Assembly: GCF_001689125.2 (NCBI RefSeq)
Contig: NZ_CP015405.2
Location: 4,366,501-4,430,500 of the forward strand
Length of the DNA: 64,000 bases
Direction of reading: 5' to 3'
Origin: Blautia pseudococcoides
Lineage (GTDB): Bacteria > Bacillota > Clostridia > Lachnospirales > Lachnospiraceae
Shown: positions 8,735 to 15,942 of the stretch, one piece after another
Layout of the letters: each line of letters starts with the position of its first letter
Position numbering within the stretch: the first letter of the stretch is position 1
Program-made: the position numbers and the translations under genes
The notes under the pieces: model-generated
Database searches by the model: none
Seen by the model: the letters and a program-made list of their open reading frames with translations, nothing else
What the model was told of the DNA's origin: nothing

Positions 8735-10390
8735 ATGGCAAAACAAGGGAAGATCTATATAATGGGCCATAAAAATCCGGATACGGATTCTATCTGCTCG
8801 GCCATCGCTTATGCGGATATTAAGAATCGTTCGGGTGATGGGAGAAGGTATCTTGCAAAACGGGCAGGACAGATCAATAGTGAGACGGAGTATGTGCTGA
8901 AGCGTTTTGGGATGGAGGCACCGGGGTATCTGGCAGATGTGGGTACACAGGTAAAGGATATGGAGATCAGGGAGACGCCTGGGGTATCCAGCAGTATTTC
9001 TATTAAAGATGCCTGGGCGATCATGAAGGAGAGTAATGCCGTGACCCTGCCTATTACAAAGGAGGACGGACAGCTTGAGGGGCTGATCACTACCGGGGAT
9101 ATTGCCAAGTCTTATATGGACGCACATGACAACTATTTCTTGTCAAATGCAAGAACGCAGTACAGGAGTATCGCCAATACGGTTGATGGGACTGTGGTAA
9201 CAGGAAACCCTCATGGGTATTTTGTGAAGGGGAAGGTGGTTATCGGGGCTGCGCATCCGGACAAACTGGGGGAGTTTCTGGAGGAGGATGACCTGGTGAT
9301 CCTGGGAGACAGGCATGAGGACCATCTGTGCGCGATCCGTGAGAATGTAAGCTGTGTGGTTGTCTGCAATAATACTGAGGTGGAGGAGAATATTAAGGAT
9401 GCAGCACTTAAGAATGACTGTGTTATTGTGCGTTCGCCTCTGGATACTTTTACGGTGGCAAGACTGATCAATCAGAGTATTCCTGTGAAACATATTATGA
9501 AAAAGGATGATCTCATCACCTTCCAGACGGATGATTTTACGGATGATATCAGGGATGTGATGGTTAAGAACAGGCACAGGGCATTTCCGGTGGTGAATAA
9601 GCATGGGAAGTATATCGGAACTGTTTCCAGAAGGAATCTGCTGGGGATGAAGAAAAAGGAACTGATCCTGGTGGACCATAATGAGAAGACGCAGGCAGTG
9701 GATAATATTGACGCTGCCCATATTCTGGAAATTATTGACCACCACAGACTGGGGTCCCTGGAAACGATCTCGCCTATTATGTTCCGGAATCAGCCGGTGG
9801 GTTGTACCGCCACGATCATGTATCAGATCTATACGGAAAAGGCTATGGAAATACAGCCGAATATAGCAGGGCTTCTCTGCGCGGCTATTATTTCAGATAC
9901 ATTGATGTTCCGTTCTCCTACCTGCACCCATATGGATAAGATGGCGGCAGGGGCGCTGGCGCTTATTGCAGGTGTCAATATAGAAGAGTTTGCAAGAGAG
10001 ATGTTTACAGCGGGTAGTAACCTGAAAGGAAAGACAACGGAAGGTATTTTCTATCAGGATTTTAAACGATTTACTGCGGATGATACCAATTTCGGGGTGG
10101 GTCAGATAAGCTCTATGAACGAGGAGGAGCTGCAGGATCTGAAAAAGCGCCTGATTCCGTTTATGAAGAAAGAGTGCGGCAAGAATGGTATCACTATGGT
10201 ATTTATCATGCTTACCAATATTTTGGATGAATCCTCTGAGATCATATGTTACGGGGATGGAAGCGGGAAGTTGGTGGAGGATGCTTTCGGTGTGAAGGAG
10301 GAGGAAGGCGGCTATATTCTTCAGGGAGTAGTATCCAGGAAGAAACAGTTGATCCCTGCCCTTATCAGTACGCTGCAGCAGAATAATTAG
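8735..10390 (+). CDS. ppaC: Manganese-dependent inorganic pyrophosphatase with CBS domains
   Basis: A 551-residue family II (DHH) pyrophosphatase that hydrolyses PPi to two phosphates in the cytoplasm. The DHH domain is split: GHKNPDTDS (H12, D16, D18) at the N-terminus and DHHRLG after the insert. Between them lie a first CBS domain (about 75-130), a DRTGG-type region and a second CBS domain (about 250-305). The C-terminus is DHHA2 with the SRKKQ substrate motif. The plain enzyme is about 310 residues; the insert marks the clostridial nucleotide-regulated form, inhibited by AMP/ADP and activated by ATP or diadenosine polyphosphates in studied homologues. The start is supported by AAAGGAAACGGAG. 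Confidence 0.93.
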   Translation: MAKQGKIYIMGHKNPDTDSICSAIAYADIKNRSGDGRRYLAKRAGQINSETEYVLKRFGMEAPGYLADVGTQVKDMEIRETPGVSSSISIKDAWAIMKESNAVTLPITKEDGQLEGLITTGDIAKSYMDAHDNYFLSNARTQYRSIANTVDGTVVTGNPHGYFVKGKVVIGAAHPDKLGEFLEEDDLVILGDRHEDHLCAIRENVSCVVVCNNTEVEENIKDAALKNDCVIVRSPLDTFTVARLINQSIPVKHIMKKDDLITFQTDDFTDDIRDVMVKNRHRAFPVVNKHGKYIGTVSRRNLLGMKKKELILVDHNEKTQAVDNIDAAHILEIIDHHRLGSLETISPIMFRNQPVGCTATIMYQIYTEKAMEIQPNIAGLLCAAIISDTLMFRSPTCTHMDKMAAGALALIAGVNIEEFAREMFTAGSNLKGKTTEGIFYQDFKRFTADDTNFGVGQISSMNEEELQDLKKRLIPFMKKECGKNGITMVFIMLTNILDESSEIICYGDGSGKLVEDAFGVKEEEGGYILQGVVSRKKQLIPALISTLQQNN

Positions 10391-10409
10391 AACTGGGAAT
10401 GGACTGTGA

Positions 10410-11820
10410 TCAGGAGGAGAATATCCCTACGACGCTTCCAGTGAAGCGGAGATCAATCTGCGCAGAAATGACAGCACGAATCAGGCAATGCCCTTTTTTG
10501 TATCTACAAAGGGCCGTTATTTTTGGTGTGACGAGGGCTTTCTCCTCCATTTTGGGGGAGGAAACATTACAATTGACCGGGATGTGGAATTGCGGGAGGG
10601 TTATGTAAACCTAAAGGGGGCATATCTGGCAGCCAGCAGGGAGCACTTTCCGTTCGGAAAAGAAGGGCCCAGTGATGAATTCTTTAAGAATCCGGTCTAT
10701 AACTCCTGGATAGAGCTTACTTTTTGGCAGAATGAGGAGGCAATCCTAAAATATGCGGACAGTATTCTGGATAATGGGATGTCTGCAGGGGTGCTGATGA
10801 GAAAAGTTCCCCCATGCCAAAGAGATGCTGAAAACCCTTCACAGTAAAGGGTTCTCTGTGATGCTTTGGATCTGTCCTTACATCACACCAGACACCCTGC
10901 AGTACCGCCAGGCGAAAGCAATGGATATTCTGATCAAGAATCCGGACGGGAAGCCTCTTATCACAGAATGGTGGAACGGTTATTCCGCTGCCCTGGATCT
11001 GTCAAACCCGGCTGCCGTTGAATGGCTGGACAAGCAGTTGGAGGCCCTTAGGGAGATAGGCGTTGACGGTTTTAAATTTGACGGAGCAGATGTGCTGTAT
11101 TATCCTGATGATATAATAACCGCAGGGAGTGTCACACCTAACGACATGGCACGCTTATGGTGTGCTTATGCGGAGAAGTATGCTTTTAATGAGCTGCGCA
11201 TGGCCTTTAAGGCCGGGGGCATGGCCCTGATGCAGAGGCTCTGTGACAAGCCCCACAATTGGGGGGAGGAGGGCATCCGGGCACTTGTGCCTGACACTCT
11301 GATGCAGGGGATCACAGGACATCCTTTTGGAAGCCCGGATATGATCGGAGGCGGGGAATATATGAATTTCCAGGAGAACAGCGGGAATCTGGACCAGGAG
11401 CTGTTTAACCGCCACAGTGAGATCGCCTGCCTTCTGCCTGTCATGCAGTTTTCTGCAGCGCCGTGGAGGGTGCTGGGAAAGGAAAGCTATGACAGGATAC
11501 TAAAAAGTGTGAAACTGAGAGAGCGTTACGCACCAAAGATCCTGGAGCTGGCCCATCATGCGGCCCGTACGGGGGAGCCTGCTGCCAGGTATATGGCATA
11601 TGAATTCCCGGAGGGCGGTTATGAAAGAGTGAATGACCAGTTTATGCTGGGGGAAGATATTTTAGTGGCGCCCATCTGTGAAAAAGGCAGGACATCCAGA
11701 AATGTGGCTGTGCCAAAGGGCAGATGGCGTTTTCAGGGCACTGTGATCGAGAGCGAAGGGGGCGTCATGGAGCTTACTCCTGAGGAAGGCGTGCCGATCG
11801 TGCTCGAAAAATGCGAATAA
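10410..11820 (+). pseudogene. Broken GH31 alpha-glycosidase
   Basis: Remnant of a GH31 enzyme. An N-terminal fragment (about 10410-10800, EYPYDASSEAEINLRRNDSTN... to ILDNGMSAGVLM) and the catalytic part (about 10802-11820, EKFPHAKEMLKTLH onward) lie in different frames. At the joint (about 10800) the usual segment with the conserved DDGW-type motif is missing, about 20 residues, which also shifts the frame. Roughly the first 45 residues expected from relatives are absent too, and no start codon with a ribosome site is present. The nucleophile Asp in DGFKFDGAD survives (codon 11080-11082). Two separate lesions argue for decay rather than one sequencing error. Confidence 0.8.
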
Positions 11821-11844
11821 AAACATTTGAAGAAAGGAACCAAA

Positions 11845-12429
11845 ATGTCTAAAATAGAATGGAAGCCCGGAAACATGCTTTATCCGCTCCCCGCTGTCAT
11901 GGTGACTGCGGCGGATGAAGAAGGGCATGACAATATTATCACTGTGGCATGGGCAGGGACGGTCTGTACCAATCCGCCCATGGTATCCATCTCCGTAAGG
12001 CCGGAGCGCTATTCTTATAAGATGCTCTGCAGCACCAGGGAGTTTGTCATAAATCTGACTACAGAAAAGCTGGCATTTGCCACAGATTACTGCGGGGTGA
12101 GATCAGGAAAGGACGTGGACAAGTTCAAAATGACCGGACTTTCCAGGGAGGAGGCTTCCCATGTGGGTGCCCCTATGATAAAAGAATCACCGGTCTCCAT
12201 AGAGTGCCGCGTGAAGGAAATTACGGAATACGGAAGCCACAGCATGTTTCTTGCAGACGTGCTGGCAGTACATGTGGACAAAGAATACATGGATGAGAAG
12301 GGAAAATTTGACCTGGCTCTTGCAAACCCTATAGTCTATTCCCACGGAGAATACTATGGTCTGGGGAAAAAGCTGGGCACCTTTGGATACAGTATTAAGA
12401 AGCGCAGAAAGAAGAAAAGCAGAAAATGA
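11845..12429 (+). CDS. Flavin reductase-like FMN-binding protein
   Basis: A 194-residue protein of the flavin reductase/flavoredoxin family (split-barrel FMN fold). Residues 8-150 carry the pattern PLPAVMVTAADEEGHDNIITVAWAGTVCTNPPMVSISVRPERYSYKML. Such proteins bind FMN and pass electrons from NAD(P)H or protein partners; the substrate here is unknown. The start at 11845 follows AGAAAGGA; the in-frame TTG at 11827 precedes the ribosome site and is rejected. Its last codons overlap the next gene by 4 bp (ATGA), so the two are translationally coupled. Confidence 0.85.
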   Translation: MSKIEWKPGNMLYPLPAVMVTAADEEGHDNIITVAWAGTVCTNPPMVSISVRPERYSYKMLCSTREFVINLTTEKLAFATDYCGVRSGKDVDKFKMTGLSREEASHVGAPMIKESPVSIECRVKEITEYGSHSMFLADVLAVHVDKEYMDEKGKFDLALANPIVYSHGEYYGLGKKLGTFGYSIKKRRKKKSRK

Positions 12430-12932
12430 AAAGAAACATAGTATTGATCGGAATGCCCGGCGTGGGCAAAAGTACAGTGGGAGTCATTCTGGCAAAGGTA
12501 CTGGGCTATCAGTTCATAGACGCGGATCTGGTGATCCAGGAAAGGGAGAACCGGCTGCTCCGTGACATCATTGCCCAGGACGGGCTGGAAGGATTCCTGA
12601 AAGCGGAGGAAAAGGCAAATATACAGGTTGCCGGGGAGGCGAAGAAAGCAGTGATCGCCACAGGAGGGAGCGTGGTGTACTGCGAACAGGCCATGCGGCA
12701 CCTGTCCGGGACAGGGCAGATCGTATATTTGAAGCTGGACTATGATACCCTTGACAAACGTCTCTGTAATTTGAAGGGGCGGGGCGTTGTCTTAAAGGAC
12801 GGTCAGGACCTGAGAGGTCTTTACGATGAACGCATACCATTGTACGAAAAATATGCGGATATCACAGTTGATGAGAAAAATCTGGACGTGGAGGAAACTT
12901 TACAGAAAATAGTAGAGAGACTGAAACAGTGA
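12426..12932 (+). CDS. Shikimate kinase-like P-loop kinase
   Basis: A 168-residue small kinase close to AroK in length and order of motifs: Walker A GMPGVGKST (9-17), DADLVI after strand 2, ATGGSVV in the substrate-loop position, and a C-terminal R-x-x-x-Y-x-x-x-AD segment (ERIPLYEKYAD). Two departures are seen. The usual F-R that binds shikimate reads F-L, and the usual GGG reads GGS. Phosphorylation of shikimate is therefore likely by family but not certain; another small substrate is possible. No other aromatic-pathway gene is nearby. Confidence 0.7.
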   Translation: MKRNIVLIGMPGVGKSTVGVILAKVLGYQFIDADLVIQERENRLLRDIIAQDGLEGFLKAEEKANIQVAGEAKKAVIATGGSVVYCEQAMRHLSGTGQIVYLKLDYDTLDKRLCNLKGRGVVLKDGQDLRGLYDERIPLYEKYADITVDEKNLDVEETLQKIVERLKQ

Positions 12933-12985
12933 CAGAGAATAAAAAGTGTCGGTTTATGAAGAAAAGATGAAAATATTAATTTTTG

Positions 12986-13012
12986 TTTACAAATTGCTTT
13001 ATCTGTTATAAT
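12986..13012 (+). promoter_or_regulatory. Promoter upstream of murA leader
   Basis: TATAAT (13007-13012) has an upstream TTGTTT (12983, 18-nt spacer) or TTTACA (12986, 15-nt spacer) as the -35. It would give a leader of roughly 300 nt before murA. Confidence 0.5.
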
Positions 13013-13028
13013 ATAATATTTAAGTCGT

Positions 13029-13083
13029 AGACTATCTTAGCAGGAAGCTAATTAAATAACCTGCCGGGAAGTCTGTCTTTTAT
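13029..13083 (+). terminator. Hairpin with U-rich tail in murA leader
   Basis: The nested stems AGACT/AGTCT (13029-13033 / 13070-13074) and GCAGG/CCTGC (13040-13044 / 13060-13064) are followed by GTCTTTTATT. It could be an attenuator or the end of a short RNA. No known riboswitch class was recognised. Confidence 0.4.
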
Positions 13084-13110
13084 TCGGAAAGAGGTAAAGT
13101 AAATGTTACT

Positions 13111-13238
13111 ATTCAGCGGGTCTGCGCGTTTACTGCACTGACCGTAAGAAAACGTTCAACAGCCGAGTGAAGATCCCATCGCCAAAGGCGGTCCTGCATG
13201 GATTTTTGCCCGTAACTGTGAAGGCACTGAACAGTTAC
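13111..13238 (+). repeat. Two-hairpin interspersed repeat, copy B (best preserved)
   Basis: It runs from ATTCAGCGGGTCTGCG to the terminal stem GTAACTGT (13212-13219) / ACAGTTAC (13231-13238), a perfect 8-bp stem with an 11-nt loop. A CGCC-aaa-GGCG hairpin (about 13180-13191) and GGATTTTTGCCC precede it. It lies wholly between the murA promoter and the murA start, so it should be transcribed. Confidence 0.65.
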
Positions 13239-13319
13239 AAGCAAATTTGAAGACGAGATTATGTTTTCTGGTACCGAGTATACCGGCGGGGAGCATAAAT
13301 AAAATATAGAGGTGTGAAT

Positions 13320-14612
13320 ATGGAACAATATGTTATCAAAGGCGGTAACCCGTTAGTCGGCGAAGTAGAGATCGGCGGCGCGAAGAATGCGGCACTGGCC
13401 ATCCTTGCGGCGGCAATCATGACGGATGAAATGGTTTACATTGAGAACTTACCGGACGTACGTGACATCAATGTTTTATTAGAGGCGATCAGGGAGATTG
13501 GCGCGTCTGTTGAGCGGGTCAGCCCCACAGAGGTGAAGATCACAGGTTCTACCATAGCCAACATCAGTGTGGAATATGAATATATCAAGAAGATCAGAGC
13601 GTCCTACTATCTGCTGGGCGCATTACTTGGAAAATATAAGACTGCGGAAGTTCCTCTTCCCGGAGGCTGTAACATCGGAAGCAGGCCCATTGACCAGCAT
13701 CTGAAAGGTTTCCGGGCTCTTGGCGCGTCCGTTGATATTATGCACGGCGCAGTTGTAGCCAAGGCGGAGAAGCTGACAGGAAAGCATATCTTCCTGGATA
13801 TGGTATCTGTGGGTGCGACCATCAATATCATGATGGCAGCAGCCATGGCGGACGGCAATACCACCATTGAGAACGCGGCCAGAGAGCCTCACGTGGTGGA
13901 TGTGGCCAACTTTTTGAACAGTATGGGTGCCAACATCAAAGGCGCCGGTACGGATGTTATCCGTATTAAGGGCGTGGAGAAGCTTCACGGCACCAGTTAT
14001 TCCATCATCCCGGATCAGATCGAGGCGGGTACTTTCATGTGCGCGGCAGCAGCCACCATGGGGGATATCATGGTGAAGAACGTGATACCCAAGCATCTGG
14101 AGGCTACCACTGCCAAGTTAGAAGAGATCGGATGTGAGGTGGAGGAGTTCGACGACGCGGTCCGCGTAGTGGCATCCAAACGCCTGAAACGCACCCATGT
14201 TAAGACTATGCCTTATCCAGGCTATCCCACTGACATGCAGCCCCAGTTTACCGTGGCTCTGACACTGGCAGAGGGGACAAGCATTGTGACAGAGTCCATT
14301 TTTGAGAACCGTTTTAAGTATGCGGATGAACTATCCCGTATGGGAGCCAATATCAAGGTGGAGAGTAATACAGCTATTATAGATGGTGTGCATAAACTGA
14401 CAGGTGCAAGGGTAAGTGCGCCCGATCTGCGTGCGGGGGCTGCGCTTGTTATTGCAGGACTGGCAGCGGAAGGCCTTACCATTGTGGATGATATTGTTTA
14501 TATCCAGAGGGGATACGAGCGCTTTGAGGAGAAATTAAGAAATCTGGGAGCTGAGATCGAGAAGGTGTCCAGTGAGAAGGAAATACAGAAATTTCAGCTT
14601 CGTGTAGGCTGA
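13320..14612 (+). CDS. murA: UDP-N-acetylglucosamine 1-carboxyvinyltransferase
   Basis: A 430-residue cytoplasmic enzyme that transfers enolpyruvate from PEP to UDP-GlcNAc, the first committed step of peptidoglycan synthesis and the target of fosfomycin. The full EPSP-synthase-like fold is covered. The catalytic Cys117 sits in LPGGCNIGSRPIDQHL, so the fosfomycin-binding cysteine is present rather than Asp. KNAALAIL near residue 22 and the C-terminal RGYERFEEKL motif are typical. The start at 13320 follows AGAGGTG by about 6 nt. Many Firmicutes carry two MurA paralogues; which one this is cannot be told. Confidence 0.94.
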   Translation: MEQYVIKGGNPLVGEVEIGGAKNAALAILAAAIMTDEMVYIENLPDVRDINVLLEAIREIGASVERVSPTEVKITGSTIANISVEYEYIKKIRASYYLLGALLGKYKTAEVPLPGGCNIGSRPIDQHLKGFRALGASVDIMHGAVVAKAEKLTGKHIFLDMVSVGATINIMMAAAMADGNTTIENAAREPHVVDVANFLNSMGANIKGAGTDVIRIKGVEKLHGTSYSIIPDQIEAGTFMCAAAATMGDIMVKNVIPKHLEATTAKLEEIGCEVEEFDDAVRVVASKRLKRTHVKTMPYPGYPTDMQPQFTVALTLAEGTSIVTESIFENRFKYADELSRMGANIKVESNTAIIDGVHKLTGARVSAPDLRAGAALVIAGLAAEGLTIVDDIVYIQRGYERFEEKLRNLGAEIEKVSSEKEIQKFQLRVG

Positions 14613-14618
14613 ATCTAT

Positions 14619-14650
14619 AGGCTGGCCTTTTTGCGCCAGCCTTCTTTTGT
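14619..14650 (+). terminator. Terminator after murA
   Basis: The stem AGGCTGGC / GCCAGCCT (14619-14626 / 14635-14642) is followed by TCTTTTG. Confidence 0.85.
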
Positions 14651-14707
14651 TCACCAATGTCTGAAGCAAGGCTGGATAGAAGAGATCCGGAAAGGAGGAC
14701 CAGTAAT

Positions 14708-15259
14708 ATGCAGGAAGAAGATTTGATCACAGCAGCTGAGGAAGCAGGGTTTGCAAAGGCCGCTGTCATGAACACGGAAGATTTGGTATTTCAACATGAG
14801 TTCCGCAGATTCTGCCAGCAAAATGACTGCGGAAATTATGGCAGTAACTATGGATGTCCACCTTACTGCGGAACCCCAGAGGAGATGGAAAGCAGAGTTA
14901 TGCAGTACCGCCGGGCAGTAGTTTTCCAATCCAAAACTCCGGTGAGCAACATTTTTGACAATGAGGAGACAAAACAGATTAAAAAGATACATACGCGGAT
15001 GACACTGCGTACGGTGGAGGAATTAAAGAGAAGAGGTCTGGATGAGAACGGCATGCTTGTCATGTGCGGCCCCTGTAACTTATGCGAGTCGTGCAATATG
15101 CCGGAAGGAAAACCATGCGTGCAGGAGCAGAGCAGATTTTCATGCCTGTCCGCGTATTGTATAGATGCAGCGAAAATGGCTAAACACTGCAATATGGATA
15201 TGCAGTGGAATGGGGATGTGGCCTCTTTTTTCAGCATGTATCTCTTCGATAAAAAATAA
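14708..15259 (+). CDS. DUF2284 cysteine-rich metal-binding protein
   Basis: A 183-residue protein of the DUF2284 family (predicted metal-binding). Cysteine clusters are seen: FCQQNDCGNYGSNYGCPPYC in the first third and CGPCNLCESC-(N)8-C in the middle, likely ligands for an iron-sulfur cluster or zinc. There is no signal peptide or membrane span. The start at 14708 follows AAAGGAGG by 9 nt; an upstream ATG at 14657 lies inside the murA terminator region and has no ribosome site. Function unknown. Confidence 0.78.
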   Translation: MQEEDLITAAEEAGFAKAAVMNTEDLVFQHEFRRFCQQNDCGNYGSNYGCPPYCGTPEEMESRVMQYRRAVVFQSKTPVSNIFDNEETKQIKKIHTRMTLRTVEELKRRGLDENGMLVMCGPCNLCESCNMPEGKPCVQEQSRFSCLSAYCIDAAKMAKHCNMDMQWNGDVASFFSMYLFDKK

Positions 15260-15300
15260 GAGATGTCGGTATTTTCGGGATACTGTATATAGAGATTGTT

Positions 15301-15392
15301 AAGGCTGTGCTGTTTAAATTATAGAGTGATTGTTTTGAGAATGGTTTATTTAATTCTCTAATTGCTCTGTATTTTAAACGGCACAGCTTTTT
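15301..15392 (+). repeat. Long imperfect hairpin (terminator or MITE-like)
   Basis: The arms GCTGTGCTGTTTAAA (15304-15318) and TTTAAACGGCACAGC (15373-15387) pair with one G-T wobble. Pairing continues inward through ATAGAG.../...CTCTGTAT to GAGAAT/ATTCTC around a loop near 15342-15351, giving about 40 imperfect pairs. TTTTTATT follows. It may end the DUF2284 transcript; its length and A/T-rich interior also resemble a miniature inverted-repeat element. Confidence 0.55.
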
Positions 15393-15496
15393 ATTGTGTC
15401 GTAAAGTTCTCAGGTAGCTCCTATGTGATGAAAGTTACCAAAAGAGCTTAAGGAAGCAGGGAAAATTAACGGATCGTAGAGAAAGCAGGAAACCGT

Positions 15497-15769
15497 GTGA
15501 CCGGATTCAAACTCAGTAACAGGGTTACAGGACTTTTTATGAAAGCATTTGCAGATTATACGGTATCCAAAGAAGCCAAGGTGAAAGAGCGCTCCTGCCT
15601 TTTCAGGACTATTGGATACGGCCATAATAAGAGTGTGTGGAGAGAAATTTTCAGCGAACTGAAAAAGTGCGGATATGACGGGGTGATTTTTATTGAACAT
15701 AAGGATGATTTGATGACAGGTCGTTATTTTATATATTTTCTGAAAAGCCAGCCAATCTTCCCGAGATAG
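15497..15769 (+). pseudogene. Remnant of a sugar-phosphate isomerase/epimerase
   Basis: Only the C-terminal part is recognisable. Residues from about 15570 read LFRTIGYGHNKSVWREIFSELKKCGYDGVIFIEHKDDLM, the last strands of the xylose-isomerase-like TIM barrel in which GYGH and the SIEHED-type motif bind metal. The expected flanking sequence is missing on both sides and no ribosome site precedes the frame. The intact family is about 280-340 residues. It is probably debris of a sugar-catabolic gene beside the later glucan locus. Confidence 0.55.
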
Positions 15770-15849
15770 TTCCGAATCTATTCCGTCATCTGTATAGACA
15801 ATTGCAGCAAACAAGACTATGGCAGGTATATTTTAAGCGATATATCATA

Positions 15850-15890
15850 ACGTCATGGATTTGATATTTTTATAAGAAATTTTGTATACC
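15850..15890 (+). promoter_or_regulatory. Promoter of the GH16 gene, shared with the ABC binding protein
   Basis: GTCATGGAT precedes TTGATA (15861-15866), an 18-nt spacer and TATACC (15885-15890). The same block with the same spacing stands before the binding-protein gene at 22763-22801. A common activator, most simply the local AraC protein, is inferred. Confidence 0.6.
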
Positions 15891-15942
15891 CCAAATGGCG
15901 GATGAATTATAGTGGAAGAAAACCGGAGAAGGGAGAAAGAGG

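Noticed and set aside
13029..13083. Known riboswitch before murA
   Set aside because: The hairpin matches no class I can recognise, so it is listed only as a terminator-like structure.
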